A stretch of 26,003 bases of DNA, taken from Bacteroidales bacterium UBA4621 (GTDB lineage Bacteria > Bacteroidota > Bacteroidia > Bacteroidales > Paludibacteraceae). The position numbers were made by a program, and so were the translations under genes. The notes beneath the pieces were generated by a model. It was not told where the DNA came from and did not search any database. It saw only the letters and a list, made by a program, of their open reading frames with translations. This document shows, one piece after another, positions 15,774 through 22,988 of this stretch (within the stretch, counting starts at the first letter, position 1; every line of letters begins with the position of its first letter). The DNA lies in the NCBI GenBank assembly GCA_002387325.1, contig DGIN01000084.1, positions 1-26,003 of the forward strand. Reading direction: 5' to 3'.

Positions 15774-17045
15774 CTATCGTATCTTTAATGTCAGTATCGT
15801 CAATGCCGCCAATATCATCGTTACAATACAGAACCGCAAGACAATTTTGGTCTCGTGTTGTAACTCGCTGCTGCCTTTGAATTTGACGATACAGGTCGGG
15901 TCGTTGCGCAGCACCTGTTCCATCGAGGTACGATAGTGGTCGTGCAACGGCGTGCGTTTCCATACACGGATGTGTTTCCCGCGGCGTTTGGCGAACTTAT
16001 ACACCTGCGTTTGTACAATCACCGACACGCTCTCCATCAGAAATACTCCGCACAACAGCGGAACCAGCAACTCTTTGTGGATAATCACCGCACACACACC
16101 TATTATACCGCCGATAGTCAGACTGCCCGTATCGCCCATAAAGATCTGTGCGGGAAAACCGTTGTACCACAAAAAACCGACCAGTGCCCCCACAAACGAA
16201 GCCAAGAATACAACCAACTCCTCACTGCCCGGTATATACATCACATCGAAATACTCCGCCCACACATAACTGCCGCTCACGTATGCCAGCACTATCAACG
16301 CCACACCGATAATCGCCGAGTTACCCGCACACATTCCGTCCATTCCGTCATTCAGGTTTGCCCCGTTGCTCACAGCGGCTACCACGAATATGGTAAGCAG
16401 CACAAAGAATATCCACCCCGCACGATACTTGTTCTCTTCGCCAAGAAAAGAGAACATATCCGCATAGTTGAAGTTGTGGTGTTTTACAAACGGAATAGTC
16501 GTCTGCGTGGATTTCACCGCAGGTGTCTTGTCCACCACCGTGATATTGTTCTCCACGTGCGTACGGACGACCTCGTTCATTTTTACTTCCGGACTGTAAC
16601 GGAGTGTCAGCCCCACTATCAAACCGAGTGCTATCTGCCCTGCTATCTTAATCCAGCCGTTCAGTCCGTCTTTGTTGTGGCGGAAAGTCTTGATGTAGTC
16701 GTCAGCAAAACCCAATGCCCCAAGAATAAGAGTGGTGATAAGCATCAGTATCATATATACATTGCTCAGTTTCCCCATAAGCAGGCACGGCAACAGAATA
16801 CTGACGATAATCACTATTCCCCCCATCGTCGGCACACCTTTCTTGGCTACGTTGAACGGATCGGTTTTCTCGTCGCGCTGCGTCTCGGAGATATGTTTGC
16901 GCTTCATCAGACTGATGAAATACTTGCCAAAACAGATACTCACCAATAGTGCCAACACGCCTGCCACAATCGCACGGAACGATATATACGTCATCAGCCG
17001 CGCCCCGGGCAGTTCGCTGAAATATGTAAACAATGAATAAAACAC
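15774..17045 (-). CDS. mraY: Phospho-N-acetylmuramoyl-pentapeptide transferase
   Basis: This 423-aa polytopic membrane enzyme makes lipid I from UDP-MurNAc-pentapeptide and undecaprenyl phosphate. Catalytic motifs are visible: FADDYIK with D115-D116, NLNDGMDG (about 230-237), and KRTPLHDHYR near the C-terminus. It is longer than E. coli MraY (360 aa) because of an insertion around residues 155-200 (VRTHVENNITVVDKTPAVKS onward), as I know from Bacteroidetes MraY. The start is GTG at 17045; the translation then begins MFYSLFTYFSELPGARLMTY, which fits the family N-terminus. The stop is TAG directly after the typical ending TLKIR, which argues against TAG recoding in this genome. Confidence 0.95.
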   Translation of the reverse strand: MFYSLFTYFSELPGARLMTYISFRAIVAGVLALLVSICFGKYFISLMKRKHISETQRDEKTDPFNVAKKGVPTMGGIVIIVSILLPCLLMGKLSNVYMILMLITTLILGALGFADDYIKTFRHNKDGLNGWIKIAGQIALGLIVGLTLRYSPEVKMNEVVRTHVENNITVVDKTPAVKSTQTTIPFVKHHNFNYADMFSFLGEENKYRAGWIFFVLLTIFVVAAVSNGANLNDGMDGMCAGNSAIIGVALIVLAYVSGSYVWAEYFDVMYIPGSEELVVFLASFVGALVGFLWYNGFPAQIFMGDTGSLTIGGIIGVCAVIIHKELLVPLLCGVFLMESVSVIVQTQVYKFAKRRGKHIRVWKRTPLHDHYRTSMEQVLRNDPTCIVKFKGSSELQHETKIVLRFCIVTMILAALTILTLKIR

Positions 17046-17050
17046 GGTTC

Positions 17051-17085
17051 TAATTATGAATTATGAATGAATAATTATGAATTAA
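17051..17085. repeat. Heptad repeat GAATTAT-like, 5 units, upstream of mraY
   Basis: The units are TAATTAT, GAATTAT, GAATGAA, TAATTAT, GAATTAA: 35 bp, starting 6 nt before the mraY start codon. The array would be in the mraY leader. Apart from this array and the next one, the 154-nt murE-mraY gap holds only AT-rich DNA. Confidence 0.75.
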
Positions 17086-17161
17086 CGGCGTTTTTGTGTT
17101 AATTTATGGATGCCCCATTCTTATATATTTGAATAATTTTTGATCATATTTGGAGCAAAAA

Positions 17162-17194
17162 GATAACGTCTAATTACACGATAATTAACGTTCT
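17162..17194. repeat. Degenerate 11-bp repeat between murE and mraY
   Basis: GATAACGTCTA, ATTACACGATA and ATTAACGTTCT follow each other in 11-bp register, 6 nt past the murE stop. They resemble the array at 18776-18808 (ATTACACGGTG, ATTAACGGAGA). Confidence 0.55.
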
Positions 17195-17199
17195 TATAC

Positions 17200-18651
17200 T
17201 TAGCAGTATTTCCGTATCACCTCGTGGTCGTCAAAGTGGTGTTTAACGCCTTTGATGATCTGGTAATCTTCGTGTCCTTTGCCTGCCACGAGTATCACAT
17301 CACCTGCTTGTGCCAGTGTGCAAGCCGTCTTGATGGCGGTTTCTCGGTCTTCTATCACAAGCGTCTGTTTTAGTTCCTCTTCGCTCAGACCTGTTTCCAT
17401 ATCGTGCAGAATATCCATCGGCTCTTCGTCGCGCGGGTTATCCGAAGTCAGTATCAGTTGGTCTGAACCGCGTTTGGCTATCGCCGCCATCATCGGGCGT
17501 TTGCCCTTGTCGCGGTTGCCGCCACAGCCCACCACGGTAATAAGCCGGCTGCCTTTCTTGCGTATCTCGTTGATGGTCTGTATCACGTTGTCCACCGCAT
17601 CGGGCGTATGCGCATAATCCACTATCGCCGTCCAACCTTTTTCGCTGCGTATCGTCTCGAAACGTCCGTTCACGGGGCGCAGGGTGGACAGTACCCGCAG
17701 CACTTCCGTCTTGTCAAATCCGAGACACACAGCCGCACCGTATATACAGAGCAGGTTGCTTACGTTGAACCGCCCCACCAGCGGCACAAACACCTCTTGC
17801 CCGTTCACCTCCAATAGCATCCCGTCGAAACCCTCTTCCAGTATCTTTGCGTGGTAGTCGGCGATTGCACGGACAGAATAGGTATATACTTTTGCACGGC
17901 AGTTCTGGGTCATAACCAACCCGTTCTTATCGTCTTTGTTCGTAATGGCAAAAGCCTCTTTTTTCAGTCCGTCGAAGAGACGTTTTTTCGTGTCGCGGTA
18001 GTTGTCAAACGTCTTGTGATAGTCGATATGGTCGCGTGTCAGGTTGGTAAACAACGCCCCGTCGAAATCCAGTCCCGCAATACGTTCCTGCGCAATGGCG
18101 TGGCTGCTCACTTCCATAAAGGCGTACTCGCACCCCGCATCTGCCATCCTGCGCAGCAAACCGTTCAATTCAATCGCATCGGGGGTGGTGTGCGTGGCAG
18201 GAATCGCCTCATCTCCCACATAGTTCACCACCGTTGAGAGTAACCCCGCTTTATGCCCCAAGCCGCGCACCAACTTATAGAGCAGTGTGGCGATGGTGGT
18301 CTTTCCGTTCGTACCTGTTACCCCCACTAATGTCAACCGCTTGCTCGGCTCGCCGAACCAACGGCTTGCCAGCAGACCGAGAGCATAATCGGTGTTCTCT
18401 ACAAGGATATAGGCCGTGCCGGCCGTCGTTGCTGGCATATACTCCGCATTGCTCAGCACCACGGCGGCAACACCTTTTTCTACGCACGAGGCTATGAACG
18501 TATGCCCGTCCACTGCCGTTCCCGCTTGTGCCACGAACAAATCACCGCGTTCCGCCTTGCGCGAGTCGAACTGTATGTCCGCTATCTCCTTATCGGTACT
18601 CCCGACCACCTGCTTCACCTCTATGGCCTGCAGCAATTCCCTAAGTTTCAT
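17200..18651 (-). CDS. murE: UDP-MurNAc-L-Ala-D-Glu:meso-diaminopimelate ligase
   Basis: This 483-aa cytoplasmic Mur ligase adds the third stem-peptide residue. The ATP P-loop TGTNGKTT is at residues 112-119. MEVSSHAIAQERI (about 179-191) and NLTRDHIDYHKTFDNY are the central-domain motifs. DNPR at 404-407 is the meso-diaminopimelate specificity motif, so the peptidoglycan should be of the DAP type, as in other Gram-negatives. The ATG start and length are normal. The gene is separated from ftsI by 188 nt and from mraY by 154 nt; both gaps hold 11-bp repeat arrays, so the dcw genes are less tightly packed here than usual. The stop is TAA. Confidence 0.96.
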   Translation of the reverse strand: MKLRELLQAIEVKQVVGSTDKEIADIQFDSRKAERGDLFVAQAGTAVDGHTFIASCVEKGVAAVVLSNAEYMPATTAGTAYILVENTDYALGLLASRWFGEPSKRLTLVGVTGTNGKTTIATLLYKLVRGLGHKAGLLSTVVNYVGDEAIPATHTTPDAIELNGLLRRMADAGCEYAFMEVSSHAIAQERIAGLDFDGALFTNLTRDHIDYHKTFDNYRDTKKRLFDGLKKEAFAITNKDDKNGLVMTQNCRAKVYTYSVRAIADYHAKILEEGFDGMLLEVNGQEVFVPLVGRFNVSNLLCIYGAAVCLGFDKTEVLRVLSTLRPVNGRFETIRSEKGWTAIVDYAHTPDAVDNVIQTINEIRKKGSRLITVVGCGGNRDKGKRPMMAAIAKRGSDQLILTSDNPRDEEPMDILHDMETGLSEEELKQTLVIEDRETAIKTACTLAQAGDVILVAGKGHEDYQIIKGVKHHFDDHEVIRKYC

Positions 18652-18775
18652 ATTATAGTAGCATTTACTTCAATATACCCTCGTTTATTTTCTTCTATTT
18701 TTCTTGCCGCTTGTGGCAAAGGAACATCATATATAATGCTGGTTGATCATATAATTCTCTGTAAAAAAACAAATA

Positions 18776-18808
18776 ATTAACGGCTAATTACACGGTGATT
18801 AACGGAGA
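18776..18808. repeat. 11-bp repeat ATTAACGGCTA-like between ftsI and murE
   Basis: The units are ATTAACGGCTA, ATTACACGGTG, ATTAACGGAGA in strict 11-bp register. The CTAACGG/TTAACGG cores match the reverse complement of the units at 12639-12671. The rest of the 188-nt gap is AT-rich, with a small TTGCC/GGCAA hairpin near 18702-18717; no gene is seen. Confidence 0.65.
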
Positions 18809-18839
18809 ATTATAATCGTACTTAATGGGAAATTTCCAC

Positions 18840-20642
18840 CTATCTCTTCTCTAACACCCGGTTCCCTTCCTCATCGAACACATAGCACCCCATACTCGCC
18901 ATCGTTTTTTCAGCAATCTGCCTTACCACCGTACCGCAGTCCATACCGGCATCGTAATACACGTAATGGGCGGGGTCGTTGATAACACATATACACGTGT
19001 ATTGCGGATCTTCTTCCGGAAAATAACCCACAAAAGTCATTCTGTGCCGTCTGCCTGTGTAGCGTCCGTTGATGAGCAACTGTGCCGTACCGGTCTTCCC
19101 CGCTATGTGTACAAGGTCGCTTTGTGCCTTGCGCATTCCATACGGGTTCACCGATGCTGTCCCCAAACGGTTGTCCCACACCACATCGTGCAACGCACCC
19201 TGTATATCCCGCAGCGTGGACGAACTGCAAATCGATGACTTCACAGTCTCTGTACTGTAGCGTATCACAGTCTCGCCGTTCTGCTGTATCTCTTTTACCA
19301 ATACGGGGCGGATCATCTTGCCGTCGTTGGCAATGGCATTGTAAAACATCATTATCTGCATCGGACTCATCTCCACCGAATAGCCGTACGACATCTTACT
19401 CAGCGTTACGGTATCTTTGGGTATGTCAATGCGGTTCTGCTGTGCACCGGGTATCTCGCAATAGACGCTGTCCAACAAACCCATTTTGCCTATTCGGTTC
19501 ACAAATTTCTTCGCACTCCCCTCGTAGGCGTGCGTAATCAGTTTCGCCATTGCGATATTGCTTGATACCGCTAAGGCTGAACGCAATGTATAAACCGTGT
19601 CGTGCGGGTGGGCGTCTTTGTGACGGACTTTGATATAGGTCCAACCGTCTTTATATACACGTACCGTGTCGTCTATATCCGCTTTGCCGTCGTCCAACGC
19701 TGCCATCATGGCTATCGTCTTGAAAGTCGAACCGGGTTCCATACGTGTTACGGCATGGTTCTTCATTTCATAATAGTCCCCGTCTTCTGCACGGTCCAGA
19801 TTCGCAATCGCTTTCACCTCACCCGTATGGGTTTCCATCAGCATACAGCACCCCCATTCGGCACCGGTCTTCTGCAATCGGTCATACAGGGCTTTTTCGG
19901 CTATATCCTGCAAATCGGTGTCTATCGTCGTTAACACGTCCAACCCGTCTTCCGCCTCTTCTATGGTAACATACTCTGTCCGACCGCCGATGCGCTGCCT
20001 CGCACTGAGACCCTCACGCCCGCGCAACTCCTCTTCAAACGCTTTCTCCAAACCCGCATTGCCGTAACCGTCATCACCGTAAATACTGCCTATCGTACGG
20101 CTTGCAAGGTTTCCGAAAGGCTTAATGCGCTTGTGCTGCGCCTCAAAAAGAATACCGCTTTTATATTTCCCCAAGCATATCGGGTACGACTGTTCCAACT
20201 TGCGCTTTTGCAGGTAATCAATGCGCTTGGGGGCTATCCTCAAACGGCTCTCGCCATTCCTGTATGCTTTGGAAATCAGTTGCTTGTACTCTGCTGCACT
20301 GCGGTCGCCGATTATTCTGCTCAGGTTGGCTGACAACGAATCGATGCTCTCTTTATATAGTTTGCCGTTCTTTTCATGCAGTGCGGGCACGCGCGTATCC
20401 ATATAAACATAGTACTGCGGCATACTGCTTGCCAACAGGTTGCCGTGACAGTCAAGTATATTGCCGCGTGTGGCACGAATTGGCTGATTGACCGCCACCT
20501 GCTTGTCAGCAATCGCCAACCAACGCTCGCTGTCAAACACCTGTATATAGACTATCTTGCCTATCACAGCCGCAAAACCCAACACAATCACACTGAATAT
20601 CAGTGCAAAACGCAATATCGTATTTCTCTGCTCGTCCGACAA
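18840..20642 (-). CDS. ftsI: FtsI-type penicillin-binding protein (septal D,D-transpeptidase)
   Basis: This 600-aa class B PBP has a cytoplasmic tail, one membrane span (about residues 12-34), a dimerisation/pedestal region and a transpeptidase domain. All three active-site motifs are seen: SxxK as STFK at 305-308, SxN as SSN at 360-362, and KTGT at 516-519. It cross-links septal peptidoglycan with FtsW. The start is TTG at 20642; an in-frame TAA lies 12 nt upstream in the heptad repeat, and MSDEQRNTILRFALIF fits the family. Many Bacteroidetes FtsI/SpoVD-type proteins are near 700 aa with a C-terminal PASTA domain; this one ends soon after the catalytic domain and appears to lack it. The stop is TAG. 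Confidence 0.93.
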   Translation of the reverse strand: MSDEQRNTILRFALIFSVIVLGFAAVIGKIVYIQVFDSERWLAIADKQVAVNQPIRATRGNILDCHGNLLASSMPQYYVYMDTRVPALHEKNGKLYKESIDSLSANLSRIIGDRSAAEYKQLISKAYRNGESRLRIAPKRIDYLQKRKLEQSYPICLGKYKSGILFEAQHKRIKPFGNLASRTIGSIYGDDGYGNAGLEKAFEEELRGREGLSARQRIGGRTEYVTIEEAEDGLDVLTTIDTDLQDIAEKALYDRLQKTGAEWGCCMLMETHTGEVKAIANLDRAEDGDYYEMKNHAVTRMEPGSTFKTIAMMAALDDGKADIDDTVRVYKDGWTYIKVRHKDAHPHDTVYTLRSALAVSSNIAMAKLITHAYEGSAKKFVNRIGKMGLLDSVYCEIPGAQQNRIDIPKDTVTLSKMSYGYSVEMSPMQIMMFYNAIANDGKMIRPVLVKEIQQNGETVIRYSTETVKSSICSSSTLRDIQGALHDVVWDNRLGTASVNPYGMRKAQSDLVHIAGKTGTAQLLINGRYTGRRHRMTFVGYFPEEDPQYTCICVINDPAHYVYYDAGMDCGTVVRQIAEKTMASMGCYVFDEEGNRVLEKR

Positions 20643-20644
20643 TA

Positions 20645-20672
20645 TTAATTGTTAATTATTAATTGTTAATTC
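20645..20672. repeat. Heptad repeat TTAATTG-like, 4 units, at the ftsL-ftsI junction
   Basis: The units are TTAATTG, TTAATTA, TTAATTG, TTAATTC: 28 bp. On the coding strand this supplies the last residues and TAA stop of ftsL and the whole leader of ftsI up to its TTG start. No Shine-Dalgarno sequence is left between the genes. Confidence 0.8.
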
Positions 20673-20973
20673 GCACCGGCGGTGTCGTGTTCTCTTTCAA
20701 ATCGCTGCCACACTCCTCAAGGGTCTTTGCAATCTCCGATTGACGCGTAGCGTTCACCCATTGGGCACTGATAGTCAGGTACTCGAACTTCGCATCCAAC
20801 ATTTCTTTCTTCGTATCCGTCAGCTTGTGCTGCTGATACATCGACTGATAACCCGAATATATATATATGAATATCATCACAATAATCAGCACAATCAGTT
20901 TGTACTGTTTGCGCAGTCCTTTGCTCAGCAGTTTCTCACCGTTAAGCCAACTCTGTATATCGTGCGTATTCAT
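20659..20973 (-). CDS. ftsL: FtsL-like divisome protein
   Basis: This is a 104-aa bitopic membrane protein: cytoplasmic N-terminus (residues 1-24), one strongly hydrophobic span (about 25-41, KLIVLIIVMIFIYIYS), then a short helical, probably coiled-coil periplasmic part. Sequence identity in FtsL is low across bacteria. The call rests on topology, size and its place between rsmH and ftsI, where ftsL lies in the dcw cluster. FtsL with FtsB and FtsQ activates FtsWI. The last residues (RINN) and the stop are made from heptad repeat DNA, so the native C-terminus may have been altered. Confidence 0.82.
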   Translation of the reverse strand: MNTHDIQSWLNGEKLLSKGLRKQYKLIVLIIVMIFIYIYSGYQSMYQQHKLTDTKKEMLDAKFEYLTISAQWVNATRQSEIAKTLEECGSDLKENTTPPVRINN

Positions 20974-20977
20974 TATT

Positions 20978-21010
20978 GTTATAGGATATGTCTCCTAAGT
21001 AAGGTGGATG
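20978..21010. repeat. Two different 11-mers in register between rsmH and ftsL
   Basis: GTTATAGGATA (20978-20988, identical to 12709-12719) and TAAGGTGGATG (21000-21010, one mismatch to the aroB unit) are 22 bp apart, two 11-bp steps. They fill most of the 64-nt gap. Confidence 0.6.
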
Positions 21011-21037
21011 GCAATCGTTTCTCATTCTGCAAGCCCC

Positions 21038-22036
21038 CTATTTTTTTTGGGGGGGAGTCTTCTCCGCCACCCGCAGTTTCGCACTGCGGCTTCTCGGATT
21101 GCGTGCCACCTCTTCCTCACTGGCCGTCAGACCTTTTTCTATCACTCTGAAAGGGGTGAGTATGTTCCCGTAAAAATCCTTCTCTATATTCCCACCTATG
21201 TTACCCGACCGCAGGAAATTCTTTACCAACCGGTCTTCCAGCGAATGGTAAGTCAGTATCGCTATCCGACCGCCGGGATTCAGCAGGTCGCGTGCCGCAA
21301 CCAGCATCTCTCTTAACGCACCCAGTTCGTCATTCACCTCCATACGCAATGCCTGAAACAACCGTGCCATATCCTTTTTCATTCCTGTCGGCACCTCAAT
21401 CAGCCCATTGTCAATTACGCATTGCGCATTGTGCATTACACATTCTACCAACTGCTCCGTCCTTGTTATTGCCTCCTTTTCCCTTGCACGCACAATCGCT
21501 TTCGCTATATGCCGCGAATTCTTCATCTCCCCGTACAAATACAGCACCCGTGCCAACTCTTCCTCACTGTAAGTGTTCACAATGTCGGCTGCCGTGCGTT
21601 TCGCAGATCGGTTCATACGCATATCCAACAACCCCGCAAAACGGAAACTGAACCCCCGCTCAGCCTCGTCAAAGTGATGGAAACTCACACCTAAATCCGC
21701 CAGCAACCCGTCTATCTCTTCCACCCCGTAATAGTCCATAAAGTTCTTCAGATACCGGAAGTTCCCGTGTACAAACTGCCACCGCGCATCATCTAACAGA
21801 GAAACACCTGTTCCTCTCTTCCCCTCGTTGAGGGCGGAGGAGGAAATTATATTCCTATATGCGTCCATATCCTGGTCAAACGAGAACAGCCGCCCCTGTT
21901 CGCCCAACGCCGCCATAATGGCTCGCGAATGTCCGCCACCGCCGAAAGTTACGTCCACATACGTCCCCCCTGACTGTATGTTCAGTCCCTCTATCGTCTC
22001 ACGCAACATCGCCGGTATATGGTACACATTCCCCAT
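21038..22036 (-). CDS. rsmH: 16S rRNA (cytosine-1402-N4)-methyltransferase
   Basis: This 332-aa cytoplasmic enzyme methylates C1402 of 16S rRNA with SAM. The SAM-binding motif is TFGGGGHS (residues 30-37). LLADLGVSFHHFDEAERGFSF (less its last residue) and YHSLEDRLVKNF are family signatures, and the C-terminus has NPRSRSAKLRVAEK. Two stretches look foreign: residues about 64-76, encoded by a palindromic element, and residues 198-211 (ECVMHNAQCVIDNG), encoded by six heptads. Both keep the frame and lie between conserved blocks. The coding strand ends in C7-A8-TAG, a homopolymer prone to slippage. The ATG is 3 nt after the mraZ stop. Confidence 0.95.
   Translation of the reverse strand: MGNVYHIPAMLRETIEGLNIQSGGTYVDVTFGGGGHSRAIMAALGEQGRLFSFDQDMDAYRNIISSSALNEGKRGTGVSLLDDARWQFVHGNFRYLKNFMDYYGVEEIDGLLADLGVSFHHFDEAERGFSFRFAGLLDMRMNRSAKRTAADIVNTYSEEELARVLYLYGEMKNSRHIAKAIVRAREKEAITRTEQLVECVMHNAQCVIDNGLIEVPTGMKKDMARLFQALRMEVNDELGALREMLVAARDLLNPGGRIAILTYHSLEDRLVKNFLRSGNIGGNIEKDFYGNILTPFRVIEKGLTASEEEVARNPRSRSAKLRVAEKTPPQKK
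21404..21445. repeat. In-frame heptad repeat inside rsmH, 6 units
   Basis: On the plus strand the units are CCCATTG, TCAATTA, CGCATTG, CGCATTG, TGCATTA, CACATTC: 42 bp, 14 codons of RsmH (198-211). It has the same NNNATTN pattern and the same number of units as the signal-peptide repeat at 6382-6423. Confidence 0.8.
21811..21845. repeat. Palindromic in-frame element inside rsmH
   Basis: TTCCTC (21811-21816) pairs with GAGGAA at the right end, and the inner CCCTC-GTT-GAGGG forms a perfect hairpin. It encodes RsmH residues about 64-76 in the loop after FSFDQDMDAYRNI. The CCCTC/GAGGG core is like that of the element in the DUF5686 gene (24417-24525). Confidence 0.55.
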
Positions 22037-22039
22037 AAC

Positions 22040-22486
22040 TTATCCTTTCATCTTTCTCCTGATCCTGCTTGCCAAATCTTTTCCGTCAAGCCGTTTCTCG
22101 GCAAATTTTTCGGGACTCCAGAGCGCAAAACGATCAAGCATTCCCACAAACAGCACATCCTGCTGAACCCCTATCGCCTCCAGATTCTTCTTCTGCAGCA
22201 GAATACGACCTTGGTTGTCCATATCCAAAAACTCTGCGTCCGACATAAACTGCATAAGCAGCATCTGGTCTTCCGGATCCCATTCGTCCAACGCTTCGCG
22301 CAACTGCCCCACTTTCTCGTTCCACACCTGTTCCGGATAGAATATCAGACATTCGTTGTCGGTATCACGACGCATTACAATACATTTGCTTTCCGCCTCG
22401 TTCAGTATCTTCCGATATACTGATGGAACGAAAATGCGACCCTTCTCATCTGCCCGCGCCTCTATATTTCCGATAAATGTACTCAT
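22040..22486 (-). CDS. mraZ: MraZ, transcriptional regulator of the dcw cluster
   Basis: This 148-aa protein has two AbrB-like swapped-hairpin halves. The first begins FIGNIEARADEKGRIFVPSVYR less nothing essential (DEKGR motif at about 14-18); the second has DAEFLDMDNQGRILLQ (DNQGR motif). MraZ binds TGGGN direct repeats in its own promoter and represses the dcw genes in the species studied. The ATG at 22486 is chosen over the in-frame TTG six bases upstream because MSTFIGN fits the family start. It is the first gene of the cluster, followed after 3 nt by rsmH. Candidate promoter and operator lie at 22677-22718, giving a leader of about 180 nt. Confidence 0.95.
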   Translation of the reverse strand: MSTFIGNIEARADEKGRIFVPSVYRKILNEAESKCIVMRRDTDNECLIFYPEQVWNEKVGQLREALDEWDPEDQMLLMQFMSDAEFLDMDNQGRILLQKKNLEAIGVQQDVLFVGMLDRFALWSPEKFAEKRLDGKDLASRIRRKMKG

Positions 22487-22676
22487 ATTCAATTAAAAGG
22501 TTTGTTCAATGCGTTGGCGGGTGTATCAACCTGCAACACTGCCAAGCAATTCGTCTGTTCGCTATAATCGCAAGATAAAAATTTCTACGGTGTTTGTCTA
22601 TAAAAACAGCTTGGATTTGTTAGGTCACCTTCTGTTTGTTATATCAAACTCGCATACTTCGTCATTAAAAACGTTG

Positions 22677-22684
22677 CAAAGATA
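22677..22684 (-). promoter_or_regulatory. -7 element of the mraZ/dcw promoter
   Basis: The minus strand reads TATCTTTG, a perfect TAnnTTTG and identical to the element at 10708-10715. Expected transcription start is near 22670. No clear TTTG -33 element is seen at the usual distance; that position is taken by the MraZ-box repeats. Confidence 0.6.
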
Positions 22685-22702
22685 CAACTTTTATTTGAAT
22701 TA

Positions 22703-22718
22703 CCCCACTTTTCCCCAC
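22703..22718 (-). promoter_or_regulatory. Putative MraZ operator: two GTGGGG boxes 10 bp apart
   Basis: The minus strand reads GTGGGGAAAAGTGGGG. This fits (TGGGN)-N5-(TGGGN), the spacing known for MraZ boxes in E. coli and Mycoplasma, which usually have three or more boxes. It lies directly upstream of the -7 element, where bound MraZ would block the polymerase. Confidence 0.6.
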
Positions 22719-22858
22719 AAAAAAAATATCCACACCGTTTTCAACAACTTTTCAACAAATAAAATATCGCACAATATACACAAAATCAAACAAATATATA
22801 TTTTATAAACATTGTGGAGCAAAGTGGTGTATTTACTGGGAACAGGGATATTCGGCGT

Positions 22859-22899
22859 GTAGTACAAAATAGGCTAACGGGTAGTACAAAATAGGCTAA
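22859..22899. repeat. 19-bp direct repeat, two copies
   Basis: GTAGTACAAAATAGGCTAA occurs at 22859-22877 and again at 22881-22899, perfectly, with a 3-nt spacer (period 22, twice 11). It lies in the gene-free region between mraZ and the DUF5686 gene. Confidence 0.85.
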
Positions 22900-22944
22900 G
22901 TTAAGGAATAGGATAGAAAAGCAATACCTTCCGTATAACCGTAT

Positions 22945-22988
22945 CGGGTTATTAACGGGTTATTAACGGGTTGTTAACGGGTTGTTCA
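22945..22988. repeat. 11-bp tandem repeat CGGGTTATTAA, 4 units
   Basis: Two CGGGTTATTAA units, one CGGGTTGTTAA and one CGGGTTGTTCA follow each other in register (44 bp). The last unit runs into the hairpin cluster. Confidence 0.9.

Noticed and set aside
15936..16949. 337-codon plus-strand frame opposite mraY
   Set aside because: His/Thr/Gln-rich antisense shadow of mraY with no recognisable domain.
18702..18717. Hairpin TTGCC/GGCAA between ftsI and murE as an intrinsic terminator
   Set aside because: Only a 5-bp stem, and on the minus transcript it is followed by A-rich, not U-rich, sequence.
22509..22808. 99-codon open frame on the plus strand upstream of mraZ
   Set aside because: It is antisense to the mraZ leader and promoter, has AT-driven Asn/Lys/Ile-rich composition and no family resemblance.
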